Source: Ornithinimicrobium sediminis (GTDB lineage Bacteria > Actinomycetota > Actinomycetes > Actinomycetales > Dermatophilaceae). From it: a DNA stretch of 64,000 bases. Below the pieces are notes generated by a model. That model was not told the DNA's origin, did not search any database, and worked only from the letters and a program-made list of their open reading frames with translations. A program made the translations under genes and the position numbers. Every line of letters starts with the position of its first letter. The first letter of the stretch is position 1. Below are positions 43,821-52,817 of the stretch, piece by piece. The stretch is from assembly GCF_021272345.1 (NCBI RefSeq), contig NZ_JAJSDQ010000002.1, forward strand, positions 310,001 through 374,000, in the 5' to 3' direction.

Positions 43821-45416
43821 ATGAAGCTCGAGCTACGCGGCATCACCAAGGTCTTCGGGTCTCTGGTGGCCAACGACCACATCGACCTGGTGGTCGAGCC
43901 CGGCGAGATCCACGCACTCCTGGGCGAGAACGGCGCCGGCAAGAGCACCCTCATGAACGTGCTCTACGGCCTCTACGACCCGGACGACGGCGAGATCCTG
44001 CTCGACGACCGGCCGGTGACCTTCACCGGGCCCGGTGACGCCGTGGCGGCCGGCATCGGCATGGTGCACCAGCACTTCATGCTCGTGCCGGTCTTCACGG
44101 TCGCCGAGTCCGTGGCACTGGGCTACGAGCCCACAGGGCGCGCAGGGGTGCTCGACCTGGACCGGGCGCGCCGGCGTGTCGCGGAGATCAGCGAGCGCTT
44201 CGGCTTCCACGTCGACCCCGACGCCCTGGTGGAGGACCTGCCGGTCGGGGTCCAGCAGCGCGTGGAGATCATCAAGGCCCTGTCGCGGGACGCGCAGGTG
44301 CTCATCCTGGACGAGCCCACGGCGGTCCTGACCCCCCAGGAGACCGACGAGCTGATCAGCATCATGGGGGAGCTCAAGGAGGTCGGCACCTCCATCGTCT
44401 TCATCACCCACAAGCTGCGCGAGGTGCGCGCGATCGCCGACCGGATCACGGTCATCCGGCGCGGTAAGGTCGTCGGTGAGGCCAGGCCGACCTCCTCGGA
44501 GACCGAGCTGGCCAGCATGATGGTCGGCCGCTCCGTCTCCCTGTCCGTGGTCAAGACCCCGGCCGACCCGGGAGCCTCCGCCTTCCAGGTGAAGGACCTC
44601 ACGGTGCTCAGCCCGACCGGGACCCCGGTGGTCGACCGGGTGAACCTCGACGTACGGGCAGGCGAGATCCTGTGTGTCGCAGGGGTCCAGGGCAACGGGC
44701 AGACCGAGCTGGCCGAGGCCATCCTGGGGCTGCACGAGGCGGCCGCCGGCTCCATCGTGCTCGACGGGCAGGACCTACGGGGCAAGGGCGTGCGGGAGCG
44801 GCTGCGCGCCGGCATCGGCTTCGTCCCGGAGGACCGGTCGACCGACGGCGCGATCGCCTCCTTCACGATCGCCGAGAACCTGGTGCTCGACCTCTACGAC
44901 ACCCCCGAGTTCGCCCGCGGTGTCACCATGAGCCCGGCCAAGGTGCAGGCGAACGCCGAGCAGCTCACCCAGGAGTTCGACGTCCGGCTCACCGACGTCC
45001 GGGACCCCATCTCCACCCTGTCCGGCGGCAACGCCCAGAAGGTCGTGCTCGCCCGCGAGCTCTCCCGCCCCCTGAGCCTCCTCGTGGCCTCCCAGCCGAC
45101 GCGCGGGCTCGACGTCGGGTCCATCGAGTTCGTGCACCAGCGCGTGGTCGCCGAACGCGACAAGGGCACCCCGGTCATCATCGTCTCGACCGAGCTCGAC
45201 GAGGTCATCGCCTTGGCCGACCGCGTCGCGGTCATGTACCGGGGGCGGGTCGTGGGGGTCGTCGACGCGGCCCAGGCCGGCGGCGTCGACCGGGACGTCC
45301 TGGGCCTGATGATGGCCGGTGTCCCGTACGAGGAGGCCACGGCCCAGGCGGCCGAGCACCAGTCCACCCTGGCCATGGCCGACCAGGGACACCTTCCCCA
45401 TGAGGAGCAGCCGTGA
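43821..45416 (+). CDS. Nucleoside ABC transporter ATPase with two nucleotide-binding domains
   Basis: A 531-residue double ATPase of the BMP/ribose importer type. Domain 1: Walker A GENGAGKST (35-43), Walker B LILDEPTAVL, D-loop and signature LPVGVQQRVEI. Domain 2 has the usual altered Walker A (GVQGNGQTELAE), signature LSGGNAQKVVLA, and ASQPTRGLD in place of the Walker B DEP. AAGGAG precedes the ATG. Its stop overlaps the first permease start (GTGA). Confidence 0.96.
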   Translation: MKLELRGITKVFGSLVANDHIDLVVEPGEIHALLGENGAGKSTLMNVLYGLYDPDDGEILLDDRPVTFTGPGDAVAAGIGMVHQHFMLVPVFTVAESVALGYEPTGRAGVLDLDRARRRVAEISERFGFHVDPDALVEDLPVGVQQRVEIIKALSRDAQVLILDEPTAVLTPQETDELISIMGELKEVGTSIVFITHKLREVRAIADRITVIRRGKVVGEARPTSSETELASMMVGRSVSLSVVKTPADPGASAFQVKDLTVLSPTGTPVVDRVNLDVRAGEILCVAGVQGNGQTELAEAILGLHEAAAGSIVLDGQDLRGKGVRERLRAGIGFVPEDRSTDGAIASFTIAENLVLDLYDTPEFARGVTMSPAKVQANAEQLTQEFDVRLTDVRDPISTLSGGNAQKVVLARELSRPLSLLVASQPTRGLDVGSIEFVHQRVVAERDKGTPVIIVSTELDEVIALADRVAVMYRGRVVGVVDAAQAGGVDRDVLGLMMAGVPYEEATAQAAEHQSTLAMADQGHLPHEEQP

Positions 45417-46690
45417 GCGACCCCTCGGTCACCCCGCCCGTCACCTCACCCTCCGCCGAGGACGGCCCCCGGCGGTCGCAGCTGAGTGACGACCTGATGC
45501 GCCGTGTCCTCGGTGGCAACGTCATGATCTCCGTCCTGGCCGTCGTGCTGGCCCTGGTCATCGGCGGTTTCCTCATCGCCTTCGCCGACGAGGAGGTGCG
45601 GGAGGCCGCCACCTACTTCTTCTCCCGGCCCGCTGACTTGCTCAGCGCGGCCTGGCAGGCGGTGAGCGAGGCCTACGTCGCGCTCTTCCGCGGTGCGATC
45701 TTCGACTGGCAGGCAGCCACCTTCGTCGGGCAGGTCAGACCGCTGACCGAGTCGGTCGTCTTCGCCGTGCCTCTCGTGCTGGCCGGCCTGGGCATCGCCG
45801 TCGGCTTCCGTGCGGGCCTGTTCAACATCGGCGCGCAGGGCCAGATCATCCTGGGCGCCATCTTCGCGTCCTACATCGGCTTCGCCTGGGACCTCCCGGT
45901 GGGCCTGCACCTGCTGCTCGCCGTCCTGGGCGGCGCGGTCGGCGGGGCGGTGTGGGGGGCCATCCCGGGCGGGCTCAAGGCACGCTTCGGCGCCAACGAG
46001 GTGATCGTCACGATCATGCTCAACTACATCGCGGTGTACCTGATCAGCTACATCCTGAAACAGCCGGTGTTCAACCCCGGCCGCTCCGGGCAGCGCAGCC
46101 CGAACGTCGCCGACTCCGCGACCTACCCGCTGCTCATCCCCGACTGGCTGGTGCCGGGCAACAACTTCCGCCTGCACTGGGGCGTCGTCGTGGCTCTGCT
46201 CGCCACGGTCTTCGTGTGGTGGCTGCTGGAGCGCTCGACCATCGGCTTCGAGCTGCGCGCTGCGGGCGCCAACCCACATGCGGCCCGGACCGCGGGCATG
46301 TCGGTCGGTCGCACCATCTTCATCACCATGGTCATCGCCGGTGGTCTCGCGGGTCTCGCCGGCACCGCCCAGGTGCTCGGCACCGAGGGAGCACTGACAG
46401 CAGGTGTCGCGGCCTCCTACGGGTTCGACGCGATCACCGTCGCGCTCCTGGGCCGGTCCCGACCCCTGGGCACCCTGGTCGCGGGGCTGCTCTTCGGCGC
46501 GCTGAAGGCCGGTGGGTTCCTCATGCAGTCGCTGACGCAGACGCCGATCGACATCGTGCTCGTCGTCCAGTCGGTCATCGTGCTGCTCATCGCGGCCCCG
46601 CCCCTGGTCCGTGCCGTGTTCAGGGTGCCTGACCCGACCAAGCCCCGTCGCCGGTCCGGTGCGACGCGCACGAAGGAGGTCGCCGCATGA
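45413..46690 (+). CDS. Nucleoside ABC transporter permease 1
   Basis: A 425-residue membrane permease (BPD_transp_2 family) with about nine helices. FNIGAQGQIILGAIFASYIG and GANEVIVTIMLNYIAVYL are characteristic. The long N-terminal part before the first conserved helix suits the larger permease of YufP/YufQ-type importers. It overlaps both neighbours by four bases, so ATPase and permeases are made together. Confidence 0.95.
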   Translation: MSDPSVTPPVTSPSAEDGPRRSQLSDDLMRRVLGGNVMISVLAVVLALVIGGFLIAFADEEVREAATYFFSRPADLLSAAWQAVSEAYVALFRGAIFDWQAATFVGQVRPLTESVVFAVPLVLAGLGIAVGFRAGLFNIGAQGQIILGAIFASYIGFAWDLPVGLHLLLAVLGGAVGGAVWGAIPGGLKARFGANEVIVTIMLNYIAVYLISYILKQPVFNPGRSGQRSPNVADSATYPLLIPDWLVPGNNFRLHWGVVVALLATVFVWWLLERSTIGFELRAAGANPHAARTAGMSVGRTIFITMVIAGGLAGLAGTAQVLGTEGALTAGVAASYGFDAITVALLGRSRPLGTLVAGLLFGALKAGGFLMQSLTQTPIDIVLVVQSVIVLLIAAPPLVRAVFRVPDPTKPRRRSGATRTKEVAA

Positions 46691-47985
46691 GCACCGTCAC
46701 CGCCCCCGAGCGGGCCGACGCGGCCCCCGCCGAGGAGCAGGTGCTGGCCAGGATCAGCTACCGCACCCCGGTCATGTATGCCCTGGCCGGTCTGGTGACC
46801 CTGTTCGTCTTCGCCGTCGGCACCGACCCCGACGCGAGCACCACGTTCCAGCTGGCCTCCGGGTCGAGCTGGTTCACCATCCCGAACTTCGGCGTCCCCT
46901 CCCTGGTCGGGGCGCTCCTGCTCGCGGCCGCACAGCTGGCCGCAGCCGGCTGGGCCTACGTCCTGCTGCGGTCGCGACGGGGCGTCCCGGTCTGGCTGCA
47001 CCTGCTCGTGGGCGTCGCCTTCGTCGTCTCGTTCCTGGTCTGGGCCGGCGCGGGGCGCACCTCGGTCATCCCGGTCACCTCGCTCCTCGCCGGCGCGCTC
47101 GCGCTGTCGGTGCCGCTCATCTTCGGAGCGATGTCGGGCGTCATCTGTGAGCGCAGTGGTGTCATCAACATCGCGATCGAGGGCCAGCTGCTCTTCGGTG
47201 CGTTCGTGGCCGCTGCCATCGCCTCGCAGTTCGCCAGTGGGTATGCCGGGCTGGCGGCGGCGCCGTTCGCCGGTGCGGCGGTGGGAGCGCTTCTCGCCTG
47301 GTTCGCGGTGAGCTTCCGGGTCAACCAGATCATCGTCGGCGTGGTGCTCAACACCCTGGTGATCGGTCTGACCGGGTTCCTCTTCTCCACCCTGATGGCC
47401 GACGACCCGGGGTCGTGGAACGCCCGACAGCCGCTCGGCGTCATCCGCATCCCGGTGCTCTCGGAGATCCCGGTGCTGGGACCGGTGCTGTTCCAGCAGA
47501 CGATCCTGGTCTACATCATGTACGTCCTGGTGGCCGTGCTGCAGTTCATGCTGTTCCGCAGCCGCTGGGGTCTGCGCACCCGGGCCGTGGGTGAGCACCC
47601 GAAGGCCGCCGACACCGTCGGGATCAAGGTGAACACCCGCCGCGTGTGGAACGTCGTGCTCGGCGGTGCCGTCGCCGGGCTGGGTGGGGCCTTCTTCACG
47701 GTGGGCTCGGGTCTGGCCTTCGGCCGGGAGATGTCGGCAGGCCAGGGCTACATCGCGCTGGCGGCCATGATCCTGGGCAAGTGGAACCCCAGGCTCGCCG
47801 TGCTGGCCGCGCTGCTGTTCGGCTTCTCCAAGAACCTCGGCAACGTCCTGTCCACCATCGGCAGCGGCGTGCCCTCGGAGCTGCTGCTGATGCTGCCGTA
47901 CATCATTACCATCTTTGCCGTGGCCGGCTTCGTCGGCCGCGTCCGACCCCCCGCCGCGAACGGCACCGCCTACACGAAGGACTGA
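46687..47985 (+). CDS. Nucleoside ABC transporter permease 2
   Basis: A 432-residue permease of the same family with about ten helices: NIAIEGQLLFGAFVAAAI, VNQIIVGVVLNTLVIGL and FTVGSGLAFGREMSAGQGYIALAAMILG. It carries extra N-terminal helices compared with the YufQ type. ATG 46687 overlaps the permease 1 stop. The gene ends two bases before the cytidine deaminase start, tying uptake to deamination. Confidence 0.95.
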   Translation: MSTVTAPERADAAPAEEQVLARISYRTPVMYALAGLVTLFVFAVGTDPDASTTFQLASGSSWFTIPNFGVPSLVGALLLAAAQLAAAGWAYVLLRSRRGVPVWLHLLVGVAFVVSFLVWAGAGRTSVIPVTSLLAGALALSVPLIFGAMSGVICERSGVINIAIEGQLLFGAFVAAAIASQFASGYAGLAAAPFAGAAVGALLAWFAVSFRVNQIIVGVVLNTLVIGLTGFLFSTLMADDPGSWNARQPLGVIRIPVLSEIPVLGPVLFQQTILVYIMYVLVAVLQFMLFRSRWGLRTRAVGEHPKAADTVGIKVNTRRVWNVVLGGAVAGLGGAFFTVGSGLAFGREMSAGQGYIALAAMILGKWNPRLAVLAALLFGFSKNLGNVLSTIGSGVPSELLLMLPYIITIFAVAGFVGRVRPPAANGTAYTKD

Positions 47986-47987
47986 CC

Positions 47988-48383
47988 ATGTCGACCATCG
48001 ACTGGAGCCACCTGCAGGAGCGAGCTGCCGCGGTGATGCAGCAGGCCTACGCGCCCTACTCGCACTTCCCGGTGGGTGCGGCAGGGCTCGTGGACGACGG
48101 CCGGGTCGTGACGGGCTGCAACGTCGAGAACGCCGGCTACGGCGTCACGCTGTGTGCCGAGTGTGGGATGGTCAGCGAGCTGGTGGCCGGTGGGCGCGGC
48201 CGGCTCGTTGCCGTGGTGGTCGTGGATGCCCGTGGCGAGGCGATCATGCCGTGCGGCCGCTGCCGACAGCTCATCTGGGAGCACGGGGGAGCGGACTGCG
48301 TGCTGCTGACACCCGAGGGCCCGCTGCCGATGCGCGAGGTGCTGCCCCAGGCGTTCGGTCCGGAGGCTCTCGGGAAGGTCTGA
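47988..48383 (+). CDS. cdd: Cytidine deaminase
   Basis: A 131-residue zinc enzyme turning cytidine and deoxycytidine into uridine and deoxyuridine. Zinc ligands Cys 56 in CAECG (C-A-E with the catalytic Glu 58) and Cys 89 and 92 in PCGRCRQ. The NVENAGYG substrate loop is at about 46-53. It is the last gene of the transporter operon and starts two bases after the permease stop. Confidence 0.96.
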   Translation: MSTIDWSHLQERAAAVMQQAYAPYSHFPVGAAGLVDDGRVVTGCNVENAGYGVTLCAECGMVSELVAGGRGRLVAVVVVDARGEAIMPCGRCRQLIWEHGGADCVLLTPEGPLPMREVLPQAFGPEALGKV

Positions 48384-48407
48384 CCGGATGCGGGTCCCAC
48401 CACCTGC

Positions 48408-49028
48408 TCAGCGGAGCAGGACCTCCTTGGGCATGCCGTGTGCCAGCAGGCGGGTGGCATGCTCGCCGTCCCGCGCGAGGTAGAGGGTGGTGCCCTGCAC
48501 GCCGGCGACCTTGCTCTGCAGCGAGGCGCAGGTGCCGGAGTCGAGCGCCATCCGGCCCTCGTCCTCCGGCAGGAACGAGGGGTTGGCGGCGCTGTCCGCG
48601 CCGTCCTTGCGGCTCACCCGGGTGGCGTCCAGGGGCGCGTGCGACATCGCTCGGGCCAGCTCGTCCATGAGCCCCCGGTCGTGCGGCGTGCCCTTCTCGG
48701 GCGTCCCGAAGAGCAGCGAGCCCTCGCGCACGGCATACGGCTGGACGGCGAAACCTGCGCTGCGCTCCCGTGACATGACCGTGTAGGAGATCGCCTCGCC
48801 CCCGTCGTCCAGCTGCACCTTCGCAGCGAGCGCCAGGGCCTGGGGGGCGAGCCCCACGGCGAGAGTGTGGGCGCACGCCAGGGTGACCGCCGTCCGCGGT
48901 GACGTCACGACGCACAGCACCCGGTCGTCACGCAGGGCGACGACGGTGGGGAACATCGTGTGCTCCCCGTCGGAGCGGGTGAGGGCGCGCTGTTTGAGGT
49001 TGGTGACGGGTGGCACGATGAGGGCCAT
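48408..49028 (-). CDS. Hypothetical protein between cdd and deoA
   Basis: A 206-residue soluble protein that I do not recognise, lying antisense to the flow of the nucleoside genes. The N-terminus is TNLKQRALTRSDGEHTMFPTVVALRDDR. The sequence is mixed alpha/beta with four Cys and no membrane segment. ATG 49028 lacks a good ribosome binding site, and a Met at residue 25 is an alternative start. It is divergent from deoA with 52 bases between. It might regulate the cluster, but no DNA-binding motif is seen. Confidence 0.65.
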   Translation of the reverse strand: MALIVPPVTNLKQRALTRSDGEHTMFPTVVALRDDRVLCVVTSPRTAVTLACAHTLAVGLAPQALALAAKVQLDDGGEAISYTVMSRERSAGFAVQPYAVREGSLLFGTPEKGTPHDRGLMDELARAMSHAPLDATRVSRKDGADSAANPSFLPEDEGRMALDSGTCASLQSKVAGVQGTTLYLARDGEHATRLLAHGMPKEVLLR

Positions 49029-49080
49029 AGCCTGCGCGAGATTCACGCGGGCCAGGATGTCACACAGGAGGACGCAACAC

Positions 49081-50376
49081 ATGAGCGAGGACTTCGATGC
49101 CGTGGATGTCATCCGGGCCAAGCGGGACCGTCACCCCCTGACCACCGCCCAGATCGACTGGGTGGTCGACGCCTATACGCGCGAGGTCGTCGCGGACGAG
49201 CAGATGTCCGCGCTGGCGATGGCCGTCCTGCTCAACGGCATGGACCGTCGCGAGATCGCCGACTGGACGGCCGCCATGATCGCCTCCGGCGAGCGGATGG
49301 ACTTCTCCGGACTCTCCCGCCCGACGGCCGACAAGCACTCGACAGGCGGGGTGGGCGACAAGATCACGCTGCCCCTCGCACCCCTGGTCGCTGCCTGCGG
49401 GGTGGCCGTGCCCCAGCTGTCCGGTCGGGGGCTGGGGCACACCGGTGGCACCCTCGACAAGCTGGAGTCCGTCCCAGGGTGGCGGGCAGCACTGTCCAAC
49501 GAGGAGATGTTCGCCCAGCTCGAGGACGTAGGTGCGGTCATCTGTGCCGCGGGCTCCGGGCTCGCTCCCGCGGACAAGCGGCTCTACGCCCTGCGCGACG
49601 TCACGGGCACGGTCGAGGCCATCCCGCTCATCGCCTCCTCGATCATGTCCAAGAAGATCGCGGAGGGCACCGGCACGCTGGTGCTCGACGTCAAGGTCGG
49701 CAGCGGCGCCTTCATGAAGGACCTGGACGACGCCCGCGAGCTCGCTCGCACGATGGTGGCGCTCGGCACGGATGCCGGGGTCCACACCGTGGCGCTGCTC
49801 ACCGACATGGAGACACCCCTGGGGCTCACCGCCGGCAACGCCCTCGAGGTGCGTGAGAGCGTCGAGGTGCTGGCCGGTGGCGGTCCCTCCGACGTCGTCG
49901 ACCTCACCGTCGCCCTGGCACGCGAGATGCTCGCAGGGGCCGGGCGCACCGACGAGGACCCCGCCGAGGCGCTGCGTGACGGGCGGGCCATGGACACCTG
50001 GCGGCGCATGATCGCGGCCCAAGGGGGTGACCCGGACGCCGAGCTGCCGGTGGCCCAGGAGAGGCACGAGGTCACCGCAGAGCGCGACGGGGTGCTGGGC
50101 CGTCTCGACGCCCTCGCCGTCGGGGTCGCCGCGTGGCGGCTCGGCGCCGGGCGGGCCCGCAAGGAGGACCCGGTGCAGGCCGGGGCAGGGGTCGAGATGC
50201 ACGCCAAGCCCGGGGACCGCGTGCGCGCCGGCCAGCCCTTGCTCACCCTGCACACCGACACCCCGGAGCGGTTCGCGCGCGCCGAGGAGATCCTCCAGGA
50301 CAGCTACGACATCGTCGACGACGTCGCCGATGCGTCGACGCACGACCTCGTGCTCGACCGGGTCTCCGCCCGCTAG
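49081..50376 (+). CDS. deoA: Thymidine phosphorylase
   Basis: A 431-residue enzyme that splits thymidine or deoxyuridine into base and deoxyribose-1-phosphate. Phosphate- and substrate-site motifs KHSTGGVGDKITLPLAP, SGRGLGHTGGTLDKLES and SSIMSKKIAEGTG are complete. AGGAGG lies about nine bases before ATG 49081. It converges on the aldehyde dehydrogenase genes with only 21 bases between stops. Confidence 0.96.
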   Translation: MSEDFDAVDVIRAKRDRHPLTTAQIDWVVDAYTREVVADEQMSALAMAVLLNGMDRREIADWTAAMIASGERMDFSGLSRPTADKHSTGGVGDKITLPLAPLVAACGVAVPQLSGRGLGHTGGTLDKLESVPGWRAALSNEEMFAQLEDVGAVICAAGSGLAPADKRLYALRDVTGTVEAIPLIASSIMSKKIAEGTGTLVLDVKVGSGAFMKDLDDARELARTMVALGTDAGVHTVALLTDMETPLGLTAGNALEVRESVEVLAGGGPSDVVDLTVALAREMLAGAGRTDEDPAEALRDGRAMDTWRRMIAAQGGDPDAELPVAQERHEVTAERDGVLGRLDALAVGVAAWRLGAGRARKEDPVQAGAGVEMHAKPGDRVRAGQPLLTLHTDTPERFARAEEILQDSYDIVDDVADASTHDLVLDRVSAR

Positions 50377-50397
50377 CCGGGCGACCCGGCAGCCAGG

Positions 50398-51342
50398 TCA
50401 GAGGCCCTTGGGGTGCCAGACGGTCTTCGTCTCCACGAACGCCTGCATCCGGGCGGTCCCCGGCTCGGCTGTGAAGTCCTCCTCCACCGCAGCGGGGCCG
50501 CGCCCCGCCGGTCGGAGCACGCGGGTGACGCTCTCTGCCGCCGCCAGCTCCAGCTCACCCCAGGCCAGGTCCTCGACCCCGGCCGTGCCGGTCAGGTCGA
50601 TCGCGTTGACGTCGCGGTGCGAGGCCAGCCACGGGGCCACCTCGGCGGTGTGGCAGGTCACGATGTTCACGACGCCGCCCGGCACGTCGGAGGTCGCCAG
50701 CGCCTCGGCCAGGTCGACCGCCGGCAGGGGCCGCTGCCGGCTGGGGAGCACCACGCACGTGTTCCCGGTCACGATCGCAGGCGCGACGACCGAGACCAGG
50801 CCGAGCAGCGAGGACTCCTGCGGGGCGAGCAGCGCCACCACGCCGGTCGGCTCAGGGGCGGAGATGTTGAAGAACGGTCCGGCGACCGGGTTGACGGTGC
50901 TGGTGACCTGCGCGAACTTGTCGGCCCACCCGGCATACCAGACCCACCTGTCGATGGCCGCGGAGACGACGGCCTCGGCGCGAGCGGGGGTCAGGCCCTC
51001 CCCGATGCGCACGTCCTCCACGAACGTCGAGCGCCGGGACTCCATCACCTCCGCGATGCGGTAGAGCACCTGCCCACGGTTGTAGGCCGTGGCCCCGGAC
51101 CACCCGCCGACCGCCTTGCGCGCAGCGGCGACGGCGTTGCGGGCGTCCTTGCGGGAGCCCTTCGCGACGTTCGCCAGGAAGACGGGCGTCGACCCGCGGG
51201 AGCCGCGCGGCGCGGCGTACACCTCGTAGGAGCGCCCCGACTCGCTGCGGGGGAACGCCCCGCCGATGTAGAGCTTGTAGGTCTTGCGGACGTCGACCCG
51301 TCCGGCCGCGGGGGCTCGGCGGGCGCTGGTGGACGTGCTCAC
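50398..51342 (-). CDS. Aldehyde dehydrogenase-family protein lacking the catalytic residues
   Basis: A 314-residue truncated ALDH-fold protein. The N-terminal and Rossmann parts are recognisable (KTYKLYIGGAF; APEPTGVVALLAPQESSLLGLVSVVAPAIVTGNTCVV), but after VTCHTAEVAPWLASH the chain ends within about 85 residues. The catalytic Glu (ELGG motif) and Cys (QGHVCC motif) are absent; DLTGTAGVEDLAWGELELAAAES stands in the Glu region. GTG 51342 overlaps the stop of the active ALDH by four bases, so both are made together. It is probably a structural or regulatory partner, or binds a nucleotide or product. Confidence 0.88.
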   Translation of the reverse strand: MSTSTSARRAPAAGRVDVRKTYKLYIGGAFPRSESGRSYEVYAAPRGSRGSTPVFLANVAKGSRKDARNAVAAARKAVGGWSGATAYNRGQVLYRIAEVMESRRSTFVEDVRIGEGLTPARAEAVVSAAIDRWVWYAGWADKFAQVTSTVNPVAGPFFNISAPEPTGVVALLAPQESSLLGLVSVVAPAIVTGNTCVVLPSRQRPLPAVDLAEALATSDVPGGVVNIVTCHTAEVAPWLASHRDVNAIDLTGTAGVEDLAWGELELAAAESVTRVLRPAGRGPAAVEEDFTAEPGTARMQAFVETKTVWHPKGL

Positions 51343-52787
51343 GTGGCGTCTCCCGTCGTGACGTAGGCAGCCAGCCCGTGGCGGCCGCCCTCGCGGCCGT
51401 AGCCGCTCTCCTTGTACCCGCCGAAGGGACTGGTCGGGTCGAACTTGTTGAAGGTGTTGGCCCACACCACGCCGGCCCGCAGCTGGTCGGCCATCCACAG
51501 GATGCGCGACCCCTTCTCCGTCCAGATGCCCGCGGAGAGCCCGTAGGGGGTGTTGTTGGCCTTGGCCACCGCCTCGCCGGGGGTGCGGAAGGTCAGCACC
51601 GACAGGACCGGGCCGAAGATCTCCTCCTGGGCGATCCGGTGGGTCTGGCTGACCCCGGTGAACACGGTCGGACGGAACCAGAAGCCCTTGCTCGGCAGCT
51701 CGCACTCCGGGCTCCACCGGGTCGCGCCCTCGGCCTCGCCGGCCTCGCTGAGCTCGGTGATCCGGTCGAGCTGTGCCCGGGAGTTGATGGCGCCGACGTC
51801 GGTGTTCTTGTCCAGCGGGTCACCGACGCGCAGTGTCTCCAGGCGGCGCTTGAGCCGGGCCTCGACCTGGTCGGCGATCGACTCCTGCACCAGCAGCCGC
51901 GACCCGGCGCAGCAGACGTGGCCCTGGTTGAAGAAGATGCCGTTGACGATGCCCTCGACCGCCTGGTCGAGCGGCGCGTCGTCGAAGACGATGTTGGCGG
52001 CCTTGCCGCCGAGCTCCAGCGTGGCCTTCTTGCGCGTGCCCGCGATGGTGCGGGCGATCGCCTTGCCGACACCCGTGGACCCCGTGAAGGCCACCTTGTC
52101 CACGTCCTCGTGCCCGACCAGCGCCTGCCCCGTGGGACCGGCGCCGGTGATGATGTTGACGACGCCCGCCGGCAGGTCGGCCTGCTGGCACACCTGCGCG
52201 AACAGCAGCGCGGTCAGCGGCGTGGTCTCGGCCGGCTTGAGCACGACCGTGTTGCCGGTGGCCAGTGCCGGGGCGATCTTCCAGGCCAGCATCAGCAGCG
52301 GGAAGTTCCAGGGGATGACCTGGCCGACCACGCCGTGGGGGCGCGGGTCCGGACCGAGGCCGGCGTAGTCGAGCTTGTCCGCCCACCCCGCGTGGTAGAA
52401 GAAGTGTGCCGCTGCCGTCGGGACGTCGACGTCGCGGCTCTCCTTGATCGGCTTGCCGTTGTCCAGGCTCTCCAGCACCGCGAACTCGCGGGCCCGCTCC
52501 TGCAGGATGCGCGCGATGCGGAAGAGGTACTTGCCCCGGTCGGCGCCGCTCATCCGTGACCAGACGCGGGTGTAGGCGGTGCGGGCTGCGGCGACCGCCC
52601 GGTCGACGTCCTCGGCACTCGCCTCGGTGACCTCGGCCAGCACCTCCTCCGTCGCGGGGCTGATGGTCTTGAACGTGCCGCCACCCTGGCTGTCGGTGAA
52701 CTCACCGTTGATGAACAACCCGTAGGAGGAGGCGATGTCCACGACGGCGCGGGACTCCGGCGCGGGGGCGTACTCGAAGGTCGGCAT
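51339..52787 (-). CDS. Aldehyde dehydrogenase
   Basis: A 482-residue NAD(P)-dependent dehydrogenase with all catalytic parts: IPWNFPLLMLAWK cofactor site, FTGSTGVGKAIA, the Glu in LELGGKAANIV, and the Cys in QGHVCCAGSR. AAAGGA precedes ATG 52787. It follows deoC by 30 bases on the same strand, which suggests it oxidises the acetaldehyde released by the aldolase to acetate (inference from context). Confidence 0.95.
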   Translation of the reverse strand: MPTFEYAPAPESRAVVDIASSYGLFINGEFTDSQGGGTFKTISPATEEVLAEVTEASAEDVDRAVAAARTAYTRVWSRMSGADRGKYLFRIARILQERAREFAVLESLDNGKPIKESRDVDVPTAAAHFFYHAGWADKLDYAGLGPDPRPHGVVGQVIPWNFPLLMLAWKIAPALATGNTVVLKPAETTPLTALLFAQVCQQADLPAGVVNIITGAGPTGQALVGHEDVDKVAFTGSTGVGKAIARTIAGTRKKATLELGGKAANIVFDDAPLDQAVEGIVNGIFFNQGHVCCAGSRLLVQESIADQVEARLKRRLETLRVGDPLDKNTDVGAINSRAQLDRITELSEAGEAEGATRWSPECELPSKGFWFRPTVFTGVSQTHRIAQEEIFGPVLSVLTFRTPGEAVAKANNTPYGLSAGIWTEKGSRILWMADQLRAGVVWANTFNKFDPTSPFGGYKESGYGREGGRHGLAAYVTTGDAT

Positions 52788-52817
52788 GGTTGCTGTCCTT
52801 TGTGGGGTGTCCGGCGG

